From Ophiostoma sp. CBS 140.51 (taxonomy: Eukaryota; Ascomycota; Sordariomycetes; Ophiostomatales; Ophiostomataceae): DNA of 64,000 bases. Under the pieces are notes generated by a model, which was given only the letters and a program-made list of their open reading frames with translations, did no database searches and had not been told where the DNA came from. Position numbers and translations under genes: made by a program. The stretch covers positions 124,001 to 188,000 of the forward strand of contig JANSLP010000004.1 in the NCBI GenBank assembly GCA_029298735.1, read 5' to 3'. Each line of letters begins with the position of its first letter. Position 1 is the stretch's first letter. This document shows, piece after piece, positions 21,555 through 33,899 of this stretch.

Positions 21555-24287
21555 ACGGAGTACATACGGCATACGTAGCCAGGTCGCCGCATCGCTCACA
21601 TAAAACTGGTGATGGTGAGAGACAATGTGAGAGTCAAGAGAGTCGAGAGCCATGGCCCGTCGGTTGATGAACACCGGAGCGGGTCCTCGTCGAGTGTGGC
21701 TGTCATCGCTAGTGCCCAGCGCAATGGCTCGTTCTTCCACACAAAGACGCACCCAAAATGCTCGCCAAAAGGCACACAAAGGCTGGGAAGTGCCGTTTCT
21801 TTTCGAGATTGCTGAAGAACTAGCGACCAAAACGGCAAGGTGCTCGTCAGCTATTACCGGGCAAGACCCGGCTGGAATCGGAGCGAGAGGAAAGCGAGTT
21901 GCAAAAGCGAGAGAATGAAGGACAGAAAAGGCAGAAAGGTAAAGAGGGCCAATTCTGTCTCTTTCATTTGAGTTGACCCTTTCCCGTAAGGTACTCGTAA
22001 GACACGACAGTCGCGGGCCTTTTCTGTAAGTATCTTACCAAGAACAGAAACCAGCCTTCAATGTAAGCTTCTGGACTCTTGGACTTCGACAAACAACAGC
22101 AACACACTCCCTAAGCCACACCAGCCAGCGCCAACTCCCGTGCACCAGTGGTGATGAGTGAGTGTGCTTCGCGACATTGGTCCTTTTTTGGCTCACCAGA
22201 AAGCAACTTCACCTTGCGATTGGTCTGGGCAAATTTTGCGCTCAGAAATGAACCTGTTCATCAATGTAGATCCTCGTTCGGCTTTCATACTTGCACTTGA
22301 ACTTGAACTGTCACTTTCTCAGCCTCCCCTCTCCTCCAAAAGAACAAAAGACCAACAGGCAGTCTGTTCTCCAAGATCCGAGCGCTCTTCTCCAACTTGC
22401 CCACATCGGCCCCACGAGTCATGGCCTGAACTCTTCTTTGTTGTTTACTGCGGAGTACGTATCTTGAGACTTACAACAAAGTGTCGTTAAAGTCGTCCAC
22501 GGCAGTATTCTTGACTTTGAAATACAGCCGAAGTGGCAAAATTAACAAACGAAATAGGTCAAAAGCATACAAAAGCATCAAAAGCCTCAGGGGCCAGGAA
22601 ACAGTTTGCGCACCTTGCATACGAATGCGCTTCTAGAGACGGTCCAGATCGCTGGCGCTCGCCAGAACCAAATAAAAGAAGAAGAAGAAGAACCCTGAGA
22701 CCTGGAGGGGGGGCATGAAGAGCCCCCTTCATCATGTTTCCCATTTTGCTCAAGACCTCCTTTTATTCGGTTTTATTTCTTTAATTCATTTCCAGCCTTA
22801 ACCCAGCCTGGCCAGGCCTTGCAGGTTGGCGTCGTTAGCTTGGGGGGCACTTGGAAGCACTTGGGAGCCTTTGAGGGCACTTGGAGGCTTTCAAAGGAGT
22901 TTAAGAGGCACCTCTAACAAAAAGGTGTGAGTGGGCAACCTCCAGAAAGCCACCGATGGGCCGCCGCCGTCGCACACACCGTGTGGAAGAAAGCCAGCTC
23001 GGGAGATGCCAGGACTCTTTCTCGAGTCGTGTCTCGTTTCTTTTTCTTTTCTTTCTTTGCTTTTTGTCCTCGTTTCTTTCTTTCGCATCTTGTCGCCTCT
23101 CTTCATTTCACGACCGCCTGCAGCACTAGTCAACAGCACTAAAAATACTACCTGCTGCAGCAGTAAATGAGGGTGTTCTGTTCCTGTTTCTACGTAAACA
23201 AGTACTTGGGACTCTTTTTTGTCCTCTGTACGTTGACTACGACCGAGTATCCTTTCGCTCTCGCTGTTGTTCTTGCCTTTCTCGCGTGGCAGATGCTCCA
23301 CTTTTGCGCCTTGGTCAGGCCCGCTTTTATATAGTACCTGCAAAGGTGTACTTTTTTGGAGGGAAAGAGCCACTCTCGCACAGTCTTTCACATGCTTCAC
23401 AGTGACTCCGTCGACTGAATGTCTGGAAAAGAACCATGAACTCACGACACATTAACAGCGACGAGCGACTACGAAACGCCACAACTGCGAATGGGGTATT
23501 GTTTTGAAGAATACATGTAACTGCTCACACGATCTAGAACGTTTGTATTTTGTTTGACGGCCCGTCTAGGAAAGTACATTGTCTCAGAATAGCACAATTC
23601 AAGACGCAAAATGCACCCCACTCTACCGGAACAAACCTACCAATCAACTAGCACCTATTCCATTGTACATTGAGTTTGAAGCAAGCGCGCGCCGCTCGCA
23701 GCTTCCGTGCAAGCGGGAACTTGAGCTTCTCGAGACACCTTGGCCGTTCGAGCCAGGGGAAGGCACGGCTGATCGTCGATGTTCGTAATATTCATGTTCG
23801 AGGGTCAAAAAGGCGATGTGCGCACAACCATAGTCACGGTCGCGCCCGCCTGTGCACGGTCGTATCTGACGGAGGATGCCGTCACAAAAGATGATGTGAG
23901 CTTCTGTGCGCCCATACTTTTCTCCAGACTCCGATAGTCTCCCAAAAAGAGAAAAAAACGTCGTAAGACAGACAACGATACCGGACATCCAACAAGTTCC
24001 AACGGACGAATGTGAAAACAGCCGACAGGTCTTGGGCGACAGGCCTTGTGATCTTCACGGTGGTGTGCGACGCATAAGTGCAGGTATCTCTCCAGTAAAA
24101 TTTTGTGGTGAGATACTTGGTACACCGTAAGGAATATGCCGCTACAAAATAAAGTAAAGTCGATGCACTTCCCTACGGGGAATAGCCATTTTGAAGTATC
24201 GTGTCAGGGGCAGCCTTCTCTCTCGTGTTCGAGAGCTCTCTCATGGTCGTGTGTCTCGAAACGAACTGCGTCTTTTTCTTCGAGTTC

Positions 24288-24319
24288 GAGGTACAAGAAC
24301 TACATGCGACTTGTACCTC
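24288..24319. other. Perfect 10-bp inverted repeat (potential hairpin)
   Basis: GAGGTACAAG at 24288-24297 and its exact reverse complement CTTGTACCTC at 24310-24319 flank a 12-nt spacer. It sits in the gene-poor region. No T-run follows. Function unknown. Confidence 0.6.
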
Positions 24320-26044
24320 AAATTGAAAAAGTGGAGTGGGGGTGCAATACCGGCAGAGAAAAAGAAGTGGTGGTGACGCACGGAGCACATTCACACGCAC
24401 ACGCACACTCACACACGCAAAGCAAAAGGGAAAGAGCTCACGATGCGGAGCGGGAAAAGGGAGGGTGGCAGCGGAAAGAGAAGAGACCCCCACGGGCGGC
24501 CAGGGAGAGACTTTTCTTGAAGTTGCAACTGAAAGTGAAAGGAGAGACAGGCCCCTGGTCACGCCGAAAATCGAGTCAAGAATGGGGGCAAGGACCACCC
24601 CAAATCCTTCCCTCGGCTACTTGAATCTTACTTGGTGGGTATTCTTCAGTACGACATGGGACACAAAACGGGCGAAATTGAGAACAGAAAATGGAAGCGC
24701 GAAAGCAACCACAAGGCATGTCGTTCGCGAGTCTTGTCATTTCTTTCGAGGCTGATCGCCAGAGAACCACGCGACAGTGGCCAGTGCCTTTTCACCCGTT
24801 GAGCTCGTTGCGCCCCTGTATTATTGCTTGTAACTTGCCTTGACTTGTCGAGGCTGCTTCAGGGACCTTTGTTCCCTCCAGCCCGTCCGGGACGGGATGA
24901 GTGGCAAGATGTTTGTTGGTGGCCACGGCCAGGCCACATGGGAAGAGTATTTACGAGGGGCAAAAGCGACGGGAAGCAAAGTGCCAAAAATTCAGGTACA
25001 TTAGACAATGAACGAAGTACTTAAAAAACAATGAAAGGGTAGAGCTTCTCCTCGAAGTTGTATTTCGTGCAGTCGCATTTTGCCTCGTCGAAATACCTCT
25101 GGCCGCTCTCCGAAGCACTCCACGGAATAGGTCGTACTCCACTGAGATTCGAGGTACCTTGTTTGCTTTCTTTTTTTCTTCAGTTCGTCGAAGCAGGAAG
25201 GATGCAGTTGGCTTATGGTCGATGTGCAGACGACCTCGAACGGACACAGACCCTGGTCAATTCTGGAGGTCCCCGAGGTCTTTCGAGGTTTTTGTAATTT
25301 CTCATATTTCTGAGCTTGGTTCTTTTCACGGTGCATGGGGGATGCGATTTTCAAAAGAGGAACTGAGACGACCCCCAAGCTCTATGTTCACTTCAAGCAC
25401 AGCGCAAAAGGTCAAAAGGTCAAAAAGAATGCAAGGGGGAGGGGTTGAGCGACAGGAGACACGCCTGGAGAACTGTAGCTTAAACTGTGAGCGACAGCGG
25501 TTTTTACCGTGGTAGTTCTGGGCTCGTGTGACGTGCATGCATGGCTGTCTTATATGTGTACTTCGTACGTCGTATGTAAACTCTCGTTCGCTCGTTTGTC
25601 TCTCTCCCCACATTCTGAATGTTCGTTCGTGCACTCCTACTGGTGTTCCAGAAACCACGGAGGAGGGCAGGTTATATTTGCATGTCTTGTGTGAATATGG
25701 GGATTGTCAAAGCTTGCATATGGTGATGATTCCCGTCTCGATCTCGAGAGTACATGCGAGACAACATTTGAATTTTTTACTTCAAGACATCATCGCCCCT
25801 ATATCTGGACAGTTGTCATCTGCTTGTTGAGATACTTTCAGCTTGAAAGGCCAACATCAAACAGCTACAAGTACGAAAACCCACCAGAGCTCTCCTGTTC
25901 CTCCACAATAGAGGCAAAATGATGTGGATCTAGAGAAGAATAGCCATGGATATCGACTTGTATTTGTATACAGCAACTGGTGAGAGTCAATGTACCCTCT
26001 CTTGCTCGGGCATCAACCCCGAAGAGCTTCATTTCACATGGCAA

Positions 26045-26069
26045 GAAGTGACAGAAGTGACAGAAGTGA
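26045..26069 (+). repeat. Short tandem repeat, 9-bp unit
   Basis: AAGTGACAG repeated twice and followed by a partial third copy. Intergenic. Confidence 0.8.
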
Positions 26070-26819
26070 ACAAATACTGGGCGGGCAGTGGACAGTGGGC
26101 AAATGCCAGTGGAGCCCACCAGGCACTAGGAGGGTTCCTCTTTCTTTGTGCTATTTCACCGGGGCCCTGGCTAACGAAATAAACGAAACAAGGCGTTGAA
26201 AGAGACGAAGAAAGAATCCAAGAAAGAAAGGCCAAAGACAGGCTCATACTCCGTAGGCAAGCAAGTGCACGGCGAACAGTGGGCACAGTCCGAGTTATTA
26301 GAAAAAACTGGTCGAATGCTCCGGCGCTGCGGAACCGCGTTCTTCTACTGCGTCTTGCGTGTGCGTGAGTGAGTGGCAGCGAACATGCCTTAAAGCCGCC
26401 CCCGGGCTAGGCGAGGGCCAGGCTCAGCCAAAGCAGCCAAAAAGAGTCGGGCTAGTGTTCCAGGTCCTCCTTTCTGCCCATTCTATTCTTCCTACTCCTC
26501 CCTTCCCTGGAGCCTGGCGTGTTGAATTACTCCGAGTTTTAAATCGGAAGGACTACTGAGTACGGACTCCACGAAACTACTCTACGGCAGTTTGCATTCT
26601 TATTGAACCAGATCCCAAGCCAGGCCGCAGCGTTTCTACCGTCTAGCCTTAGAGGTCAATATAGGTTCGGCCGAAATAACAAATGTGGCTTGGAAATGAA
26701 GCATAACGTTTGGATGGTGCTGTTCTTCTGTTTCTTTAGTTACTTGGAGAAACCCAAGTAGAAAAATAGACACATGTTTCAATAGTTCTTGATTTCTGTT
26801 TGATGGCGTTGAAGAGAGC

Positions 26820-27155
26820 TTGAATTTGGCAACATGGACAGCAGCCACTCGCAAGCGAACAAGACGAAAAGAGCAAGGCATCGGACGAAGGAAACAAACT
26901 ATATCCAAGGCCGATCTCGTGTTGATGACGACACTTGTCATAGATGCTTTGTGGCAGCCAAGTAACGAGATCGAAACACGTAAATTGGCCAGTGACTTGG
27001 GATTATCTATCAACAAACTCAAATCGATGGACGCACATCTGTTGAGAAACAGCATTGGCCATCGAAATGTTGTCAACAGTCGACACAGCCCAGGGCAAAC
27101 TCACCCGGCTTTTTTCTTTGCACCCGACCCCTTGCCGTCGGTCATGTCTGCTTGA
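26820..27155 (+). pseudogene. Possible degenerate homeodomain-like ORF
   Basis: A 111-codon ORF has a basic arm (RKRTRRK, residues 11-17), then a segment whose spacing recalls homeodomain helices 1 and 2: LVLMTTLVIDALWQPS followed by ETRKLASDLGLSINKLKS. The P-S-x6-L-A-x2-L-G-L-S pattern matches many homeodomains. However, the recognition helix signature W-F-x-N-x-R is absent (MDAHLLRN in its place), so it cannot be a functional homeodomain as read. It may be a decayed fragment, a different helix-turn-helix fold, or coincidence. Confidence 0.2.
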
Positions 27156-30100
27156 AGCAAGACAAGGCGGTCGGGGTTGTGTCTCGAACTTCAAAAAAGT
27201 GATGACACAGCAAACAGCCCTGCAGTGCCAACTGCAGAGTTGATCCCTGAGTCTCTTTTTCTGTCTTGTTTGGTTGTGTTTCTGCAAGAGAGAGATGTCG
27301 TGGTTGTGTGATTGTTTCTGCCCGCGTTCCCCATACGGAGTGAAACCTAATAAAGGCTGCCGATAAGATCAATGTGAAGAAGAGGCTCAACTTCGAATAA
27401 GACTGCAAACAGACCTACCCTAAACCGTTTCTCAACGTGCGACGTAAGGCCAGAGTTGGCACTGACAATCGATTACTCGATTCCATTGTGCAACCGACCG
27501 GGCAAAAGAGCGGGGCGCGCGGCTGGGGGGGGGGAAGGGACCAGAAAATTGGGGCAAAAGTGCGTAACCTGCAGGACGATGTCGTTTTGGCCAGTGAAAC
27601 GGCCTCCCGCCAATGCAGCCACCAAACCCTCTCTCACCCTCTCTCCAGTGATCGAAAATAAACATCGCCCCTTTGGCTTGGACAAGGGGTCCCGGGGAAC
27701 GGAAGGATGAGGACGAAGGACGAAAAGTGCGACGACATGCCTTCCCCACCGACTTTCTGGGCTGAAAGTTCGAGACCCGGTCTCACAGACAAGGGGACTC
27801 GATCCAACTTGAATTCAGGGCCCATCCCCATCCCCATCCGCGAGTCAGAAAAGGAAAGGGGGCGGTGACCGGGCCAGAATCCGGAATCTCGAGTTGTGAT
27901 GTTGTCGTCATGTTCCCTCCATCGCATGAGATGAGACCCGCAACCCCCCTTTTGTTAGCCTCTCCTCGTGTCCTAGCCTTGTTGTCGATTTGTACTTTGT
28001 CGTTTCGTTCTGTCGTTGTTGTCAATACTGTCGGCCGAGGATGTGGCATCTGGCTGACAGCCCCGTTTCGTAGGTGGGGGAACCGTCTGTGATGAACGCG
28101 AAGTTGGGCGCAAATGTGTTGAGAGCCATTACCGCCTACTGGGCAACAAGACGAAAACGATCCGGAGTCCTGGACAATATCCTTCGCGATGCTTGGCAAA
28201 GTTGTTGAGGTCGGCGCCCGTCGTCGTAGCGCCCATTCATCGTAAATACCGCAAATAGCTTCGCGACAATGCAAAGAACGAGGCCTCCTATTGTCCCAGC
28301 CCCGTCTCGTACCCGAAGATGGTCGGGTTACCGGCCTCATCTTTTCAGAATGAGAGTTGGCGGTGGAGGGCAGAGCGAAGGACGGCACAACTGCAGTCTA
28401 AATTCAAATTCATGCAGCCCTGCCGATCGACACTGAGAGCACGGCTTGATGTCATGGCTAACAGTCATGAGCAGTGATGGTTATCACGGCATTCAACCTT
28501 CGGCGACAGGCTTGCTGTCAACGCAGCCTTGCCCATACGTCACGTACACATCGTCCCTTTGCCTGACAGACGAGCGGTCACACCTCCAGGAGTTACCAAT
28601 ACGCCGCTCGCCGAAGTCAGAAACCATGATCTCATGGCTCCTGAAGGCCAGTAGACTTACTGACACGTGATTGAAAAGGCACTGGGCTTCCAGCAATTTC
28701 ACCCCACGCCTTTGGCCGAAACACACGCTGAAAAAGGCCGCCCTCCCGTGTTCCGACGGCATCGTGGCTTTCCACCTTCCCAGAACGGCTCTCAGAGCTC
28801 CCTCCCCCTCGTGTTTGCGGCCAACACTGGTGTGGCTCAAATTCAGGGTAGTGTGGCTGCTCAACTTTGGGCTTCCAGAACAAACCTCCAAATCCTCCAA
28901 GGCTGAAGGGCCTTGCATGACTGGAGACAAGAGGAGAGAGAAGGCTGGCTCCACCTGCCAGGAAAAAGCCAAGAAATCGCTTGGTAAGGCCATGCCGTAA
29001 CCCACAAGAAACTCAAGACACACATCTTTTCCCGTATCTTGCCCCATTATCTTATCTCCCGGGGGCCTGTCATGGAGGGTGCCACTTTGTGGATAGGTGG
29101 AGTCGCAGGGGGGGTTGGGTTGGCTTGTTCGCCCTGGCGTGCCATGATCGACGGCGCCGCGGCTGGGACCAAAAAAGCCTCCAGCATCAGAGCGGTCAGT
29201 CAGCAAGTCGTTGGCGTGGCCCTTTGGCCCTCAAGCGTCGTTGACCACCCCCTGCGGCATTTCCCATATCAGTAGCCAATCAGCGCTATCGCCAAATCAG
29301 TTCTCGTCGTCCCAGGCCTTGTCAAGTCAACGAGGGCGTGGGGTGAACATCCAAACAGGCACTGTCGACAACTGACGTTTGAGACCGCCTTCTCACCTGC
29401 TCCATTGCCAATCGACAAGGCTCAATGCAATGCTTGCATGTCGTCGAACTCGAACTCTCCCTCGTCGTCCCATTGACCCGATATTGCTTCCTTTTTCTTA
29501 CTTCCAAAGCGAGCATTCGAGCGATATGCAATGAGATGCACCTCCCAGCCGTCTGTAGGGGCGTGTAGTTTTGGGCCGGGACGGGTAACACACGCTCCCC
29601 TCCACCGTCCTCCACCAAATTGGGGACCATGGGGCTGCAGCTAAATGGAGGAAGACCTGCTCCAAAGATAAGGGATCTCGTTTCGTGCCGTCGGTGGGGG
29701 GGAGGTAAAGTGGGTTTTTGATAAGAGACGTTGTGTTGTTCGGGCAATGTCGGGTGGCTCGTTGCCCTTTTCGGTTGTCGATGATGTTGACGAAGTATGT
29801 GAAGTTTTCGACAACGACACGACGACGATGTTGGTGACAACGAGGTCTAGATTCCATGTCACTCGACAGGAAGGCACCTCCTGAATATATTCCTCTATCA
29901 GGAAACCGATGGCCACCGGGAGGGAAGGCGCGATGGAGGTCGGCACCACCTATGTGGAATGGTCACGTGACAATGTCAGTGTAAGTCGAGCAAGTGTCTG
30001 TTGGTGAAGTTGGGTGAAGTTGACAACATGATGAACATAGAGGCGAGTGAAAGCAAATATATCGAAAATAAATATGCTGGGGAAAGGAGAATAAATACAA

Positions 30101-31300
30101 AGTGGTAAGAGTGAAGAGGAGTTGGGAATATGGGGGAGAGGGTCTTGATATATGGAGTGTAGGGCTGGGGTTGTGGGCAGTGACTGATGGCCTTTGGTGT
30201 TGGTTCTTTTGTCCTGGTGTTTTTGTCTCTTTCTGACTTGGGATTTTTTCTTGAACTGGAGCTTGGTTTTCTTCTTATCTTTTCGGGATATGTGTTGGCA
30301 TGTGCAGGGCCAGGTTTTCCGGTGTCAAGGGAGGCGAGCATCGAGGGCGAAAAGAGAGGGGAAAGAAGAAAAGAGAAAGAGGAGAAAGAATGGGAATCAC
30401 GACGATTATGAAGTACACAAGACCACCGAGATAGAGGGGGTAGACGACGTGAAAACTCTTCACGGACCTGCATGTGCCAGTTTTATTGATATCACTGCCT
30501 CATGGTTCTTTTCCATTTGGTCTATTTCCCTGTCGTGTATCTATCGGACCGGGGCCGATCACCTGGTACGTCTTCACCATTTCTCCGCCAGGCTGTTAAA
30601 TATGGCAGTTGTCTGCTTCCTTTTTTATCAGCAGGGCCTCATACCTATTTTGTTATCCAGATAGCTACGGCGCCGAGCATCCACTGGCAGCAGAAAGCGC
30701 GGTTGATTTCTCAAAGCGGCGAGTGGAAATCACAGGATATGGGTTGGTTTGGCGCGGTTGGTGGCTTCACAAACACAGTGCACAAGCACAAGCTGTTTCG
30801 GCATTCGGATCTGCCGCGATACCAGATAGGAGCTCGCCGGAGCAATGGGCAAATACAGGGCTTCCCAAACAAGCACATTTTACTGGGCAAAGGGGGCACG
30901 GCTTGCAAGCTGGCGAGACGAGCACACACAGTGTTATCCGCCGAGGACGACAACAAGACCTCTATCACAAAGTTCCACAGGCACACGATAGGAAATCCCC
31001 AAGTCCGTAAGCCCCCTTTTTGCTTCCTTGGAAAATGGAAGGTGAACAGTGCACGCCCTTCATCAAACGGGGGCATTTCTTGTTGTTTTGATAGCATGAG
31101 GACGAGAGATAAGGCTACAGGGCCAAAGGGCGCACAACCCTTACTGAGACCAGACCAAGCCCCCTCCCCAGAAAACAACGCCGCAATCTATCATCAGTTG
31201 GATAAGAGCATACAGCCCTCATAGGATGATTGTAGCAGGTAAAACGAAAAGTAAAATAGAAGAGTAAAAAGAAGCACACTATTTTCATATCTCTCATTCC

Positions 31301-33899
31301 TTTTCCCGCGGACAAGTAGTGCCGTGTCTCAGGCACCAGGCCAAAGCCCATCCTGGACAGGTGGCAAACTTTCTCTTCTTGGGGCTGGCTATCTTATCAT
31401 CAACCTCACTCTCCAGGTCCAAATGTCTTGCCTCATTGGCAGTTACCGTCCCTGGGTCCCTCTGTCTCATTTCTCTCAGCTTCCCCTTTTGGGGCGCCTG
31501 GTCACTTCGCCTTGCCCTGATAGAACAATCGACAATCAAACGAAGAACCCTTGCCTTGTGTCTTTGCTTCCATGTCTTACCTCCTTCTCCTTTCTCCTTC
31601 TTCCACGGCAAAGGTGCTTATCTGATTGTGTTTCTGACCACTCAGGGACGCAGGAGCTGCATGCCGTGTGTTGGTCCTCATTAAAATTCATGTGACGTTG
31701 ATCGTGTGTCGTGTCTGTCACGTAATTGCAATTGCAATGAATGTCTTGTCTTGTTTACTTGGAGGTTCTTCTTGTCTTGTCTCCTTGTCTCTTCTTACTT
31801 ACGTTGATTTCTTGCCGCGTTTATTACCTCTCTTGATGTCGGTGGTCAAATTACTCCCGTCTTTGGCAATCATGATAGCCCAAAGACATATCCTAAGAGG
31901 CAAGAAAGTTTGTAAATGAGTTAACAATTAAGAATGCGGATGGGAGAGAAAGATAGCCTTCCATATTGCGTGCTATCATATGTCTTCAAGTTGTGTATCT
32001 TGAACACGGCTCTTGTCTCGTCGGCAATGTTTGTCATGTCCCGTTGATTGTCAGTATCTCAACTTGCCACCTCGTCTCGTCTATCGTCAGTCTTTGTTTT
32101 CTTTTTCTATTAATCAATTACCTTCTCTTTTCCCTATTATCTCCTCACTTCTAGGAGGTCGGATGGCCTGATGACCTCCGCCCCTTCCTATCCTCTTTTA
32201 ACCTTTCTTTCTCCCAGATAGGAAGTCCGATGGGCCAAGAACAGATGGAGAGAAAAATAGAAAATGGGTCACAAGAAATCTGGGGAAATCGGAGGCGGGT
32301 TTCTTTTGTTATCCTTGCCGGTCACCCCTTCTCGTCTCCATACGCCTACGATATCACAGCGATATCAAAGAGTTTGGCCCAACAAAACACGGACAAGCCG
32401 CCTCTTATCTTCAACAAAGAATGATCACTTGGGTGCACTGCCAGGTACCATCGTTGTGCTCATCTTTTGTTTAGTTTTCTTCTTCTTTTTCTGTTGTTCC
32501 TTTTCTTCTTTAGACTCTTCATTTCAAGACTTTGTTACTCGCTGCCCCTTTACACACAAGTCAATTGGTCTGCTTCCTCACGGCAAACCCCGTCACGCTG
32601 GCTGTGATCACCTCACGATTGATTGGCAGTACTCCGTCCTGGCCCGTGCAATGTTGACAAAATGCCAGGGAGGGCAAAAACGCACAAAAGAAGCATATTG
32701 ACAAGAGCACAGGGTATGGGACAGTCCAAACGGTCCGGAACTATTTCGGATACTTCCTATGTACAGTGTACAAAGTACCTCGCAGCGGGTAGTAACCGCA
32801 TCTGGGCGTTTTGTTTACTCGATATGCCCCGATGAGGAAAAGTAAAACAAACAAAGCAAAGAACAAGCTCATCTTGAGGCAGTTACAAAGTGAGATATCT
32901 TGGCATCTGGAACCCATTGACAATGATCGAGCCCGTTTGGGAAATGCCGCTGGCGGACGAGCCGAGAGATGATCGCCCAGTGGCATTATCAATGGCTTCT
33001 TGTCACGTCATCTCTCGTCACTATCTTTGTTTCTTTTTCTTTTTCTTCTCTATGGTCCTATTTTTAACATTTTTCTCCTCTTCCCCATTTCTGAACCCTG
33101 GCATTGCTTGTTCTGCCCTGCCCTGCCACCCGCTTGGCCTTTTGTGCAGTCTTGCCAAGCGGCCCGTTTGATGTCCGTCTCATCCCCTTTCTGTCCTTTT
33201 CTGTCTTCTATATTTTTTGGTACGTTTCTACTATTTAACTCGTCCCCCAGAGGTTTTCGTCTCATTTTCTTTCCAACAGAGATAACAGCACCCATAAGCT
33301 TTCAACCTCAACTCATCTCGCCCAATGGCAAATCTGCCTTGCACTCGGTCAAGCTTTCAGCCTTTCCGCCTTTCAGCCTTCTTTTTTAAAGCCATCTTAC
33401 TTTGTCTCCTCGCTTGTTCCCTGTCTTCTCTTCCCGCCTATCTTGGCCGGCTTGGCTGTCTTTGGCGCAAGTTTGGGGTTAGCCGTTAAATAGGACTGAC
33501 AGCTGGGCAACATGCAAAAATTGATAAAATAAACGTAAAAGCGTGTACATGTGCATGTGTAGTGAGAGCAGTGTGGACAATTGTCATTTTGATATTTGTT
33601 TATTGTTTATTGTTTTGCGTTTGTTGTTTCCCCTCTCGTGATGTTCCTATCATATAAACGCATGTTTGTCAAACCCCTCACTTCCCTTTAGTGAATAAAT
33701 ACAGCCCAATCCGACGTAATAAAGCAGTGAATAATAACACGTGAGACCCAAATAACCTAGTACATAAAACAACGCCAAATGCTGATATGCTTCCCTTTTG
33801 TAAACCACGCCAGTGTGAAAATAAAAACAGTCATAAAAGTCAAAAGCCAGAAAACAGAATGCTCGCCCAGAAAAATAAGAAAAAACAAAGATAGAAAAA
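31301..33899. other. Pyrimidine-rich intergenic region downstream of cdc6
   Basis: The plus strand is CT/T-rich in blocks (31380-31620, 31730-31860, 32080-32220, 32460-32530, 33000-33100, 33160-33280, 33360-33440), the look of plus-strand promoters and leaders, yet no plus-strand gene follows before cdc6, which lies antisense. The right end, 33640-33899, is A-rich on plus and is probably the cdc6 3' UTR. Small ORFs are Leu/Phe/Ser-rich and look like products of the bias. Confidence 0.4.

Larger units (their letters stand above)
20401..31300. other. Gene-poor region, 10.9 kb
   Basis: I found no protein gene that I can support, no tRNA-like B box with a matching stem, and no transposase, integrase or reverse transcriptase remnant. 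Composition is mixed, without the extreme AT richness expected after heavy RIP. Contents worth listing are several CTCCGTA-core words (20685, 21554, 26247, 27334), short tandem repeats at 21532 and 26045, a 10-bp hairpin at 24288, imperfect GCACTTGG/GGCACTTGGA repeats around 22848-22890, and a homeodomain-like ORF at 26820. The longest ORFs (28493-29206 minus, 30502-31224 plus) look like chance. Confidence 0.45.

Noticed and set aside
28493..29206. 237-codon minus-strand ORF in the gene desert
   Set aside because: No recognisable motif, no supporting splice sites, overlapped by plus-strand ORFs of similar quality.
20401..31300. Transposon relic or RIP-mutated block
   Set aside because: No transposase, integrase or RT motifs, no long terminal or inverted repeats, and base composition is not AT-extreme.
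16861..33899. tRNA or 5S rRNA genes in the desert
   Set aside because: The TTCGA-containing sites I checked (for example 21285, 23748, 27768) lack a matching T stem and acceptor, and no A box is correctly placed.
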